A program made the translations under genes and the position numbers. Positions 52,865-60,998 of a DNA stretch of 64,000 nt are shown here, one piece after another. Origin of the DNA: JAUHWL01 sp964416385 (GTDB lineage Bacteria > Bacteroidota > Bacteroidia > Flavobacteriales > Schleiferiaceae); the NCBI GenBank assembly GCA_964416385.1, contig CAYQDW010000005.1:13604-77603 (forward strand). The letters run 5' to 3'. The first letter of the stretch is position 1; every line of letters starts with the position of its first letter. The notes under the pieces were generated by a model. It did no database searches, was not told the origin of the DNA, and saw nothing but the letters and a program-made list of their open reading frames with translations.

Positions 52865-53341
52865 ATGCAATCAATCTTTAGCTCACTATTCTGTTTCATT
52901 TTAACCTTTTCTATGGCAGCACAAATCAGGGTGTACAAAGGCAACTCCACTTATAGCGGGGATGTTATTTGCACTTTAAAAGATGATTATATCTATCAAA
53001 AAACATCTTCATTTAGCAGTGATGTTATTTGTAGTATTAAAGGCGATCGCGTTTACAAAGAACGGTCTTCTTTTAGTGGAGATGTACTTTACACTGTAAA
53101 AGATGGCAAGGTGTATAAGGGCACTTCTATGTTTAGCGGAGATGTTTTATTTACCATAAAAGATGGTAAAATGTATAAAGGAAGATCTACCTACAGTGGT
53201 GATATTATTGCTACTATAAAAGATGGCAAAGTGTATACCGGCAATTCTAGTTACACTGGCGATCTTGAATTTACCATTGACGGTTATGTAACATTAATAG
53301 AATTCATAGCCATTTGGCATGCTGTAAAATATGATTGGTAA
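52865..53341 (+). CDS. Secreted protein of six 20-residue beta repeats
   Basis: 158 residues: signal peptide (1-19), then six repeats of exactly 20 residues (22-41, 42-61, 62-81, 82-101, 102-121, and a 19-residue sixth to 140) with consensus VYKGxSxxSGDVxxTIKDGK, and a C-terminal tail YVTLIEFIAIWHAVKYDW. Each repeat reads as a two-strand hairpin with a GD turn, so a closed toroid of six blades (beta-flower-like) or a beta-solenoid is likely. Similar repeats are known as 4-fold beta-flower proteins; six copies would be a different symmetry. No catalytic residues stand out. Confidence 0.75.
   Translation: MQSIFSSLFCFILTFSMAAQIRVYKGNSTYSGDVICTLKDDYIYQKTSSFSSDVICSIKGDRVYKERSSFSGDVLYTVKDGKVYKGTSMFSGDVLFTIKDGKMYKGRSTYSGDIIATIKDGKVYTGNSSYTGDLEFTIDGYVTLIEFIAIWHAVKYDW
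52928..53284 (+). repeat. Six tandem 60-bp coding repeats
   Basis: Units of 60 bp encode the 20-residue repeats. They differ at many silent and replacement sites, so the array is old rather than recently expanded. Units 3-5 are the most alike. Confidence 0.85.
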
Positions 53342-53452
53342 CATTTAATGATGCGCACCAAAAGCAAGCAATAGAACCTTTTATTGCAATGAAATACGCA
53401 AACAAAGGTCCTTATTCGGTGTTTTAACAGGCATTAACTTTATTGTGATCTG

Positions 53453-54364
53453 ATGAATGTATTGGTAACTGGCGCAAGTGGTTTTGTAGGTAAACGGCTG
53501 GTACAGCTGTTAAATGAAAAAGGACATACTGTTACGTGCCTGAGCACGCGTAAAGGCGCTAAAATTGCCGGCGCTAAAACATTTTTCTGGCAACCAAACA
53601 CCTTCTTCATAGACGCGCAAGCGCTTGATGGTGTTGATGCCATCATACATTTGGCAGGCGCCACCGTAAGTAAGCGATGGAGCACCATTTACAAACAAGA
53701 AATATATGATAGCCGTACGCGTACGGCTGAAACTATTTATAAAGCACTAGCGAAGAAAACCAACCACACCGTAAAAAGCTTTATTGCAGCTTCTGCTGTT
53801 GGATATTACCCGAGTAACTTAAATAAAACCTATCACGAAGAAGACAGCCCGGCCAATGATTTTCTAGGGCAGGTTTGTCAACAGTGGGAAATGGCCAGCG
53901 ATAAGCTGCAAACGCTTGGGTTGCGTGTGGCAAAACTGCGCATTGGCATAGTACTTGGCCGCGGCAGTGGCGTGCTGCAACAACTGGAGTTACCCACAAA
54001 ATTTGGTCTTGGCGCACCATTGGGTTCTGGCAAACAGTGGATGAGTTGGATTCACATAGACGACCTCTGCCGACTCTTTATTTTCGCGCTTGAAAATGAC
54101 AATATTTCTGGCGCTATAAATGCCGGAGGGCCCCAGCCCGTTACCAATAAGGCACTTAGCAAAGCACTCGCCAGCGTAATGCACAGGCCCTTCTTTGCAC
54201 CAAGCGTGCCAGCTTTTGCCTTAAAATTAGCATTAGGCGAAATGGCAACCATCGCCCTAATGAGCCAAAAAGTAAGTGACGCTAAAAGCAAAGACCTTGG
54301 TTTTAACTACCAGTTTCAAACGATTGAAGACGCTTTAAACGATTTGTACAAAACCGCATCTTAG
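53453..54364 (+). CDS. NAD(P)-binding epimerase, SDR39U1 / TIGR01777 family (YfcH-like)
   Basis: The 303-residue extended SDR starts with the dinucleotide motif TGASGFVGKRL (6-16) and has VDAIIHLAGATVSKRW and ASAVGYYP typical of YfcH/SDR39U1 proteins. A C-terminal DUF1731-like segment (about 250-295) follows. Bacterial members are linked to cell-division/plastid-like functions in some lineages, but the reaction is unknown. The next gene starts 4 bp after the stop. Confidence 0.9.
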   Translation: MNVLVTGASGFVGKRLVQLLNEKGHTVTCLSTRKGAKIAGAKTFFWQPNTFFIDAQALDGVDAIIHLAGATVSKRWSTIYKQEIYDSRTRTAETIYKALAKKTNHTVKSFIAASAVGYYPSNLNKTYHEEDSPANDFLGQVCQQWEMASDKLQTLGLRVAKLRIGIVLGRGSGVLQQLELPTKFGLGAPLGSGKQWMSWIHIDDLCRLFIFALENDNISGAINAGGPQPVTNKALSKALASVMHRPFFAPSVPAFALKLALGEMATIALMSQKVSDAKSKDLGFNYQFQTIEDALNDLYKTAS

Positions 54365-54368
54365 TGGT

Positions 54369-55661
54369 ATGAAAAAATCATTTTCGTTATTCATTTTTAC
54401 ATCGCTCCTAATCTCAGTTACTGCCCAAACGTATTTTCCGCCTAAATTTGATCCGGCTTGGGATACGCTTAACCCACAAAGCTTGGGGTGGTGCACAGAT
54501 AAACTGGATACACTAGAAGATTTTCTGCAAACCCATAACACAAAAGGCTTCATTATTTTAAAGGATGGTAAAATTGTTTGGGAAAAGTACTTCGGCACTT
54601 TTACACAAGATAGCTTATGGTACTGGGCAAGTGCAGGCAAAAGCTTATTTAGTTTTCTTGCCGGACAAGCGCAGGAACAAGGTTTTTTTATGTTGGATGA
54701 TACAGTGAGCACGTATCTAGGTGCCGGCTGGACGAGTTGCACACTAGCGCAAGAAGAGAAAATTTTGGTACATCACCTGCTGAGCATGACCAGCGGACTA
54801 AAAGATGATGTGCCCAACCCCAATTGTTTACAACCCTCTTGCTTGGTATTTGAGGCAGATGCAGGTACACGCTGGGCCTATCACAATGCGCCTTATACGC
54901 TTTCTCATCAAGTATTAGAGTCTGCCACTGGGCAAACCCTACAGCAGTTTACCACACAAAATTTATTATTAAAATCTGGCATGTTAGGCGGATGGTTTAC
55001 TGACACCCAGTCTAATGAAATATTCGCAAGCCGCGTTCGCGATATGGCTAGGTTCGGCTTGCTAATGCAAAACAATGGTGTTTGGGCGGGCGATACGCTT
55101 TTGGCTGATACAGCTTATTTTAATGACATGATTAGCAGTAGCCAACAAAGCAACAGAAGCTACGGCTATTTGTGGTGGTTAAATGGTAAGCAGAGTTACA
55201 TGTTACCACAAAGTCAATTGATTTTTCCGAGTTCTCTAATTCCCAACGCCCCAACAGATACCTGGTGTGCACTTGGCAAAAACGACCAAAAATTATACGT
55301 AAGTCAAAGTAATAGCTTGGTTGTGGTACGGCTGGGAAAAGATGCCGGCAATGCAGGTCTGGCACCTACGATTTTTGATAATATGCTTTGGGAAGAACTA
55401 AATAAGGTTTTCTGTACCAATGTTGGTTTTTCAAATCTTAAGGTTGAAACCGATCCGCTTATTTCAACTGCATTGGGTACCATTACAGTAAAAACCCCGC
55501 TAGGCAGCATTGTTGCGCTCTATACTTTACATGGACAAAAAGTGTACGCTACGCAGCAATATGAAACAGAAACAGTACTAACCGTTAAGCCAGGTGTGTA
55601 TGTTTTGATTGCCGAGGCGAAAGGAAAAGCCCCCTATCGTACCAAAGTGATTGTACCGTAA
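54369..55661 (+). CDS. Class C beta-lactamase-fold serine hydrolase with T9SS sorting domain
   Basis: 430 residues: signal peptide (1-20, VTAQ), catalytic domain (about 35-345) with the SxxK motif Ser88-Ala-Gly-Lys91 (YWASAGKSL) and YxN motif Tyr171-His-Asn173 (WAYHNAPY), then a C-terminal T9SS domain (about 360-430; GSIVALYTLHGQKVY, LTVKPGVYVLIAE). Surface-exported esterase or D-amino-acid peptidase rather than a resistance lactamase is the best guess. Four bases after the SDR gene. Confidence 0.88.
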   Translation: MKKSFSLFIFTSLLISVTAQTYFPPKFDPAWDTLNPQSLGWCTDKLDTLEDFLQTHNTKGFIILKDGKIVWEKYFGTFTQDSLWYWASAGKSLFSFLAGQAQEQGFFMLDDTVSTYLGAGWTSCTLAQEEKILVHHLLSMTSGLKDDVPNPNCLQPSCLVFEADAGTRWAYHNAPYTLSHQVLESATGQTLQQFTTQNLLLKSGMLGGWFTDTQSNEIFASRVRDMARFGLLMQNNGVWAGDTLLADTAYFNDMISSSQQSNRSYGYLWWLNGKQSYMLPQSQLIFPSSLIPNAPTDTWCALGKNDQKLYVSQSNSLVVVRLGKDAGNAGLAPTIFDNMLWEELNKVFCTNVGFSNLKVETDPLISTALGTITVKTPLGSIVALYTLHGQKVYATQQYETETVLTVKPGVYVLIAEAKGKAPYRTKVIVP

Positions 55662-55671
55662 AAACAACATG

Positions 55672-56802
55672 CTATTTTGCGTTAACCCACCAAATCTCCT
55701 GTGCATAAGAGCTGTTATGCAACCATACCTCCTGCCCTATTTTAGGGGCGATAAGCGGTACGTTTAACTCCCGCGCGCGCTTTGTTACGCGTTCAATCGG
55801 ATCCGTCCATTTATGTAGGGCAAGTGCAAAAGCACCCCAATGGATGGGCATCATGCGTCTGGCTTTAACGTCTATTGCGGCTTGCACGGTTTCTTCGGGC
55901 ATCATGTGGATTTGCGCCCAATTTTCGTTGTACTGACCACATTCTAACATGGCAAAATCAAACGGACCGTATTTCTCGCCAATCTCCTTAAAGTGCGGAC
56001 CATATCCACCATCACCGCTAAAATAAATGTTGGTAGTGTCTGCAGATATAATCCAACTCCCCCATAAGGTTGTATTACGATTTGTAAGACCTCGACCTGA
56101 GAAATGACGCGCAGGTGCAAAGGCAATTTGTAGATTCTCCATTTGGGTTTCTTCCCACCATGCCATTTCATGAATCTGGGCATCAGCCACACCCCAAGCT
56201 CTAAAATGCGCCCCAACGCCTAAGGGCACATAAAATGCACTGGTCTTGGTTTTTAATTGTTGAATAGATTCATAATCTAAGTGGTCATAATGGTCATGTG
56301 AAATGAGTATCGCATCAATTTTTGGTATTTGGGCAATCTCAATGGGCAATTCTTTAGCAAATCGCTTGCCGCCTAACGTGGGGTGTGGCGCTGGTACCGA
56401 AGTAAGCATGGGGTCTAGCAGTAGTGTTTTACCACCCATCTGCACTAAAAAAGCTGAATGCCCAAACCATATAACGCGGGGATGATTTTTATTTTCTACA
56501 ACATCAATGCTATCTACCTTTTCCACCGGCAGGTTAAAATCTGGACGCGCATTTGGTACCCCCTTTATAAATTTCCACAACACATTTAGCCCTTTGCTGC
56601 CGCTCATATCCATCGTGGTTTCAATGAGATTATGAAAAATACCATCCTTGTAATGTGCCCGCTTAGCATATTCTAGCTTTTGTTGCGGTGTGGCCGTGCC
56701 GCCAAATTGTGGACTGAAGGTTACGAAGAGAAAAGTAGCCCCAGCGCTAAAAAGAATAAAGAGCACAAAAACCATAGCCATGCGAATAAGTATTTTTTTC
56801 AT
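55672..56802 (-). CDS. MBL-fold metallohydrolase, NAPE-PLD/UlaG-like, membrane anchored
   Basis: 376 residues with an N-terminal transmembrane helix (5-28) and a metallo-beta-lactamase domain: HSAFLVQMGGKTLLLDP (115-131), zinc motif HDHYDH (169-174), FSGDGGYG, and MPIHWGAFAL. The pattern matches bacterial relatives of N-acylphosphatidylethanolamine phospholipase D; a phosphodiester or lactone substrate is possible. Faces the periplasm by the N-terminal signal. May be co-transcribed with the two SDR genes (24-bp gap). Confidence 0.88.
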   Translation of the reverse strand: MKKILIRMAMVFVLFILFSAGATFLFVTFSPQFGGTATPQQKLEYAKRAHYKDGIFHNLIETTMDMSGSKGLNVLWKFIKGVPNARPDFNLPVEKVDSIDVVENKNHPRVIWFGHSAFLVQMGGKTLLLDPMLTSVPAPHPTLGGKRFAKELPIEIAQIPKIDAILISHDHYDHLDYESIQQLKTKTSAFYVPLGVGAHFRAWGVADAQIHEMAWWEETQMENLQIAFAPARHFSGRGLTNRNTTLWGSWIISADTTNIYFSGDGGYGPHFKEIGEKYGPFDFAMLECGQYNENWAQIHMMPEETVQAAIDVKARRMMPIHWGAFALALHKWTDPIERVTKRARELNVPLIAPKIGQEVWLHNSSYAQEIWWVNAK

Positions 56803-56826
56803 GTATTAAAGTACTTTTAGAGTAGC

Positions 56827-57498
56827 TCAATCTGCTTCCGCCAAAATCAAAATGTCTCTTGGGCGTATTACCGAAGCGTTATATCCACGTTTGGTAATAT
56901 TGATCATAGCTAAGCCAAGCTGCGTGGTATTAACAACAGCATTTGGTGCAATTTTTTTGAGGAGGATTAGCAACCACTTCAGGTACGTAATTAGTGTGCG
57001 GTACATTTTACTACTAGGCATGATGCCTCTTAGTGGTATTATGGCACCCGGCCGGAAGGCGAATGCCTGCATAAAGCCAAGTTTTAATAAGTCATTTTCT
57101 GTCTTCCCTTTTACACGTGCCCACATTTGTCGGCCCTTTTCTGAGCTATCAGTACCTTCTCCAGAAACATAAGTGAAGGTCATGGCCGGATTAATCTCCA
57201 CCAAAACACGCGCAAGTGCCAAGGTATAGGTGTATGTGTATTTCGTGTAATCTCTTTCATTTAGGCCCGCGGCGCTAACGCCCATACATGCATAGCAGGC
57301 ATCATATCCCGCAAGCTGTTCTGCCACTGTATTGAACTCTGAAAAGTCTGCGTGCAACAGTTCTTTTAGCTTGGGATGATTCATGCCTAGCGACCTACGG
57401 CTAATAGACAGCACGGTTTTAACCTCTGGGTGATCTAAACATTCCAAGAGAACCCCCTTGCCCACCATGCCCGTTGCACCGGTTATAATTACATTCAT
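56827..57498 (-). CDS. Atypical short-chain NAD(P)-binding oxidoreductase
   Basis: 223 residues with an N-terminal Rossmann motif TGATGMVGKGVL (7-18), a YDACYACMGVSA segment and a hydrophobic C-terminal region (LITYLKWLLILLKKI, about 165-185). Similar to NmrA/HTATIP2-like SDRs of flavobacteria; catalytic role not established. Overlaps the previous gene by 4 bp (ATGA), so the two are coupled and probably share TetR control. Confidence 0.82.
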   Translation of the reverse strand: MNVIITGATGMVGKGVLLECLDHPEVKTVLSISRRSLGMNHPKLKELLHADFSEFNTVAEQLAGYDACYACMGVSAAGLNERDYTKYTYTYTLALARVLVEINPAMTFTYVSGEGTDSSEKGRQMWARVKGKTENDLLKLGFMQAFAFRPGAIIPLRGIMPSSKMYRTLITYLKWLLILLKKIAPNAVVNTTQLGLAMINITKRGYNASVIRPRDILILAEAD

Positions 57499-58568
57499 GA
57501 TTTCTTTTTTGGCGTTATGATCTTTTCATCAATTAACATTTGAAAAGAATCGATCATGGTTTCTTCTAATGGCCTAAAGGTTACACCCAGCTCACGCTGT
57601 ACTTTGGTATTATCCGCTTTCCAGATTTGATCAATGTTGTTGCGTATAAAATTGCGGGTCAACGACTTGTTTACCATTGGGCCAATCAGCATAAGTAACC
57701 ATTTTGGCAAAGCCTTATTTGGAACTGGATATTGCCCACCAAAGTGCTTATGTAGCAATTGTGCAATTTCTAAAAAGCCCGTATTGTGTCCGCTAGTTAT
57801 GTGGCGACCGTTGGCCTCTGGTGTAAATCCCGCCTGATAATGCGCAAGCGCAACATCACGCACATCCACCAAGCCAATGCCCATATTTGGCACCCCCATT
57901 TTCATGGTGCCATCGCCCAGCTGTTTTAGCAAACGCATACTTTCTGAAGTTGCATTTTGTGGATTCAGCGCCGGACCCATTACCAAACTCGGGTTGATCA
58001 CCACAAGATCCCATTGTTCTTGGGCTTCAGCAATTTTCCATGCTTCAATCTCTGCCAATGTTTTTGAGTACGAATAAGGCTGGTTATTTAATGAAGCAGT
58101 GGTATTCCACACCTCTTCTGTAAATACCCCGTGAGGTGTGCGTGCCAAATCAACCGCATCATTATAAATAGCTGCACAGCTACTGGTAAGCACCACACGC
58201 TTAACAGAGCCCGTTTTAACCGCTTGGTGCAACACATTTGCCGTTCCTTTAACCGCAGGATCTATCAAATCGCGCTGGGCATCTGTATAGGCAGAAGTAA
58301 AGGGCGATGCCGTATGAAACACCAAATCACAATCTTCCATTGCTTCTGCGTAAGACCCTCTTTGAAGTAAATCCGTTTCAAAATACTTTATTGTGCCTGG
58401 AGCCTGAGCCGCGATAGCATCCAAATGCGCAATCCTTTTAGCTTCCAGTTTACGTACCCCTGCGTGCACCGTTAAACCTTCTTCAAGAAGTTTTTTAACC
58501 AACCAACCAGCAACATATCCCGTTGCACCGGTAACCAATACTGGCTTTGTTTTATCTATTTGTGTCAT
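57495..58568 (-). CDS. Extended SDR oxidoreductase, dihydroflavonol-4-reductase-like
   Basis: 357 residues with the NADP motif TGATGYVAGWLV (14-25), the catalytic Tyr-Lys in YSYSKTLAE, and VLTSSCAAIY upstream, as in DFR/cinnamoyl-CoA-reductase-like enzymes that reduce aldehydes or ketones. Such bacterial members often reduce xenobiotic aldehydes. The gene is preceded by an imperfect palindrome that shares TAATCACTCA with the TetR operator. The downstream SDR overlaps by 4 bp. Confidence 0.9.
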   Translation of the reverse strand: MTQIDKTKPVLVTGATGYVAGWLVKKLLEEGLTVHAGVRKLEAKRIAHLDAIAAQAPGTIKYFETDLLQRGSYAEAMEDCDLVFHTASPFTSAYTDAQRDLIDPAVKGTANVLHQAVKTGSVKRVVLTSSCAAIYNDAVDLARTPHGVFTEEVWNTTASLNNQPYSYSKTLAEIEAWKIAEAQEQWDLVVINPSLVMGPALNPQNATSESMRLLKQLGDGTMKMGVPNMGIGLVDVRDVALAHYQAGFTPEANGRHITSGHNTGFLEIAQLLHKHFGGQYPVPNKALPKWLLMLIGPMVNKSLTRNFIRNNIDQIWKADNTKVQRELGVTFRPLEETMIDSFQMLIDEKIITPKKKS

Positions 58569-58584
58569 AGTTTTAAGTAATTAA

Positions 58585-58603
58585 TCACTCACTGAGCGTG
58601 TGA
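58585..58603. promoter_or_regulatory. Candidate TetR operator before the SDR genes
   Basis: TCACTCACTGAGCGTGTGA pairs at 7 of 9 positions around its centre. The decamer TAATCACTCA (58582-58591) also occurs at the tetR operator (59140-59149). It sits in the 39-bp gap between tetR and the SDR gene. Confidence 0.5.
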
Positions 58604-58607
58604 TGTT

Positions 58608-59129
58608 TTATATGTGATATTTTGATTTCAATACATTAAGAATGGCTTGTTTGTTGGCCGGTTCATGCAAGAGCAAAGCAGTGGCCGAGCCATCCATGAG
58701 CATAAAAATAACTTCAGCCTCAGCAGCCGGATCAGTATAACCCAACTTGTTAAAAGCGTCTGTTAACACCAGGCGCACGGTGTCTAGCCAGCGGGTGTCA
58801 TAACTTTGAATCTGCCACTTCAAAGCATACATTAAACGCCACATGCCATACTCTTCAGCATCAATGCCAAATGGAAGTTCTAGTATTTTACGGATAATTT
58901 CTTTCGGATCTTCGCTCATAACAATTTCTGCCATCTTCAATTTTATAGCTTCGGTGCTTTGCTTCATAATGGCCGCTAATAAACCTTCTTTACTTCCGTA
59001 GTGCTTAAAAATTAAACCCTCAGAAACCCCCGCTGCCTTCGCAACTTTTGCGGTAGATGTTGCTGCATATCCTTCTTGTGCAAAGAGATGTAGCGCGGCA
59101 TTTAAAATGTTCTCTTGCTTTTCCGTCAT
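58608..59129 (-). CDS. TetR family transcriptional repressor
   Basis: The start at ATG 59129 gives 173 residues; the upstream ATG at 59150 lies on the edge of the operator palindrome and is unlikely. The TetR helix-turn-helix occupies residues 5-50 (FAQEGYAATSTAKVAKAAGVS, given here in part: TAKVAKAAGVSEGLIFKHYG). The C-terminal domain is helical and binds an unknown ligand. It likely represses itself and the downstream SDR genes. Confidence 0.9.
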   Translation of the reverse strand: MTEKQENILNAALHLFAQEGYAATSTAKVAKAAGVSEGLIFKHYGSKEGLLAAIMKQSTEAIKLKMAEIVMSEDPKEIIRKILELPFGIDAEEYGMWRLMYALKWQIQSYDTRWLDTVRLVLTDAFNKLGYTDPAAEAEVIFMLMDGSATALLLHEPANKQAILNVLKSKYHI

Positions 59130-59135
59130 AATAAG

Positions 59136-59180
59136 TGAGTAATCACTCATCAAAGATAATTGAATAAAGCACTTGCGCAA
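59136..59180 (-). promoter_or_regulatory. tetR promoter with overlapping operator
   Basis: On the minus strand TTG (59180-59178), 19 bp, TATCTTTG (59158-59151), then the 14-bp near-palindrome TGAGTAATCACTCA (59136-59149, 6 of 7 pairs) at the expected transcription start. Strong case for autorepression. Confidence 0.65.
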
Positions 59181-59318
59181 GCGTCTTGTAAAAACGGCAT
59201 TGGCTGTAATCTTCAAATCTTGACTGGCTGTTAAGATTATGGTAAAGCACGTGCTATTCGCTGCTACACAAGTAAATTAATTTTATATATTTACAATATC
59301 ATTTTAATATCATAAATC

Positions 59319-60170
59319 ATGGAGAAAATTTATTCTGCCAAGGCAGGTTCTGGTTACTGGCACGTGTTTATTAGTCTTGCCATACTTGTTGGCATCGTTA
59401 TCGGCTTGGTTAATAGCCAAATTTGGATGTTGCTTTTTATTCTGCTTTGGTTCATTCACCTACTTGGATTCATGATTATCGCCCCAAACCGCGCTGGCGT
59501 ACTCGTGCTTTTTGGGGCCTATAAAGGCACTGTTAAAAATTTCGGTTTTTACTGGGTAAACCCCTTTATGAGCAAAAAACAAATCAGCCTACGCGCTTAC
59601 AATCTAGACAGCAAACCCATTAAGGTAAATGATAAACTGGGCAATCCAATCATCATTGGTGTTGTTCTGGTATGGCGGGTTAATGATACTTATAAGGCGT
59701 TTTTTGATGTAGAGAACTATGCCGATTTTGTACATATACAAACAGATGCCGCCATCCGTAAAATGGCAGGTGCTTACCCGTATGACAGCTTTGATGATGA
59801 TGAGGCTGAGATATGCCTGCGCAGTAACCTTGAAGATATCAATGCCGTTTTAGAGCAAGAAATGGCAGAACGCTTGGCCCTTGCAGGTATTGAAGTGATT
59901 GAGGCGCGCATAAGTCACCTGGCCTACGCACAAGAAATTGCGGGTGCCATGTTGCAACGTCAACAAGCCACGGCCATTATTGCAGCACGCAGAAAAATTG
60001 TTGAAGGTGCCGTGGGTATGGTAGAAATGGCTCTTGATGAACTTAGCAAGAAAGAAGTGGTTCATCTTGATGATGATAAAAAAGCTTCAATGATTAGCAA
60101 CCTCATGGTTGTTCTTTGCAGCGACAAAGCAGCAAGCCCGGTGGTAAATACAGGCACTTTATATCAATAA
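59319..60170 (+). CDS. SPFH/Band-7 domain membrane protein (flotillin/stomatin-like)
   Basis: 283 residues with two N-terminal hydrophobic segments (14-31, 34-54) and an SPFH domain (55-230; IIAPNRAGVLVLFGAYKGTV, GVVLVWRVNDTYKAF). The C-terminal helix (AQEIAGAMLQRQQATAII) is typical for oligomerisation. SPFH proteins scaffold membrane microdomains and assist proteases. First of a three-gene unit with a PH-like membrane protein (3-bp gap) and an Arc-type repressor-like protein. Confidence 0.92.
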   Translation: MEKIYSAKAGSGYWHVFISLAILVGIVIGLVNSQIWMLLFILLWFIHLLGFMIIAPNRAGVLVLFGAYKGTVKNFGFYWVNPFMSKKQISLRAYNLDSKPIKVNDKLGNPIIIGVVLVWRVNDTYKAFFDVENYADFVHIQTDAAIRKMAGAYPYDSFDDDEAEICLRSNLEDINAVLEQEMAERLALAGIEVIEARISHLAYAQEIAGAMLQRQQATAIIAARRKIVEGAVGMVEMALDELSKKEVVHLDDDKKASMISNLMVVLCSDKAASPVVNTGTLYQ

Positions 60171-60173
60171 ACT

Positions 60174-60656
60174 ATGTCTTTTCAAGAATCTCAGCGCCTT
60201 AATTTAGGTATTCGCGTGTTGGCATTGGTGGGGATGATACCCGGTGTAATCATCGTTGCCAAAACATACCACGAGCAACCCACCTCAGAAAACCTGATTA
60301 TCTTATTAGGCATGATTTTACTTCCAGTGGTCACTTATAGTTTTTTCCTCCACAACCAGGCAAAAACACGTATAGACAGTTTGGGCGTTCACTATTATTA
60401 CTGGCCATTTGTTCTTCGCTGGCGCACGATTAACTGGAGTGATATCCAACAGGTACACATTAAAAACATTTCCCCACTCACTGACTTTGGTGGTTGGGGA
60501 TACAAATTAGGCCGCAAAAAAAAGGGCATCATACTTTCTGGCGACAAGGCGATCTATATCCACTTGAAAAATGAAAAGGTTTTTGCCATCACCACTAACC
60601 AACCAGAACAGGCTCGCAGTGCCATTAGCCTCTGGGCTGTAGAAAAATTAGTGTAA
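60174..60656 (+). CDS. Two-TM membrane protein with PH-like domain
   Basis: 160 residues: two transmembrane helices (13-31, 41-60) and a C-terminal beta domain (about 65-155; IDSLGVHYYYWPFVLRWRTI, WSDIQQVHIKN, VFAITTNQPEQARSAI) that looks like a bacterial PH-like fold. No known function. Coupled to the SPFH gene (3-bp gap) and the Arc gene (TAATG overlap), so it is probably a partner of the SPFH complex. Confidence 0.7.
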   Translation: MSFQESQRLNLGIRVLALVGMIPGVIIVAKTYHEQPTSENLIILLGMILLPVVTYSFFLHNQAKTRIDSLGVHYYYWPFVLRWRTINWSDIQQVHIKNISPLTDFGGWGYKLGRKKKGIILSGDKAIYIHLKNEKVFAITTNQPEQARSAISLWAVEKLV

Positions 60657-60823
60657 TGGGAAAGAAAAAAGGTTTTGCCTTGCGCATTGATGAAGACATG
60701 CTGGCAGCCATTGAAAAATGGGCAGCCGATGATTTTAGAAGTACCAATGGCCAACTTGAATTTTTGCTGCACAAAGCTTTACTTGAGGCCGGCAGATTAC
60801 CTAAAAAGAAGGATAATTCATGA
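60656..60823 (+). CDS. Arc-type ribbon-helix-helix protein
   Basis: A 55-residue protein that begins on the TAATG overlap with the preceding stop. Sequence: basic start MGKKKGFALRIDEDMLAAIE, then KWAADDFRSTNGQLEFLLHK and a basic tail. This is the Arc/MetJ ribbon-helix-helix pattern (beta strand FALRID, two helices). I recall similar small Arc-like genes next to SPFH genes in other bacteria. It may regulate its own operon or work in the SPFH complex. Too short for default gene callers in places. Confidence 0.8.
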   Translation: MGKKKGFALRIDEDMLAAIEKWAADDFRSTNGQLEFLLHKALLEAGRLPKKKDNS

Positions 60824-60844
60824 TTTGAGATTTCAGATTTGAGA
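60822..60844 (+). repeat. Short direct repeat after the Arc gene
   Basis: GATTTGAGA occurs at 60822-60830 and 60836-60844, the first copy overlapping the stop codon. Probably chance or slippage. Confidence 0.4.
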
Positions 60845-60884
60845 AAGTGCCTAAAGCCTTAAGTTAAATTAAATGTGTTTTATA

Positions 60885-60918
60885 AACCGCTGCGCAACTT
60901 GCGTGGCGGTTTTTGTTT
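60885..60918 (+). terminator. Intrinsic terminator of the SPFH operon
   Basis: AACCGCTGCGC (60885-60895), loop AACTT, GCGTGGCGGTT (60901-60911), 11 pairs with two G-U, followed by TTTGTTT. Confidence 0.85.
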
Positions 60919-60998
60919 CTCATTGTCTTTGAATTGGTAAATTCGGCAGCCTTTTTCACCTTTTTGGCTGTAAAAGGTTAAACCCAAAAACACTCACT

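Noticed and set aside
52928..53284. Regular 60-bp repeats as a CRISPR array
   Set aside because: Repeats are contiguous, diverged and in frame within a secreted protein; no spacers, no cas genes.
54335..54742. 135-codon minus-strand frame in the serine hydrolase gene
   Set aside because: Antisense to signal peptide and SxxK region of a convincing gene.
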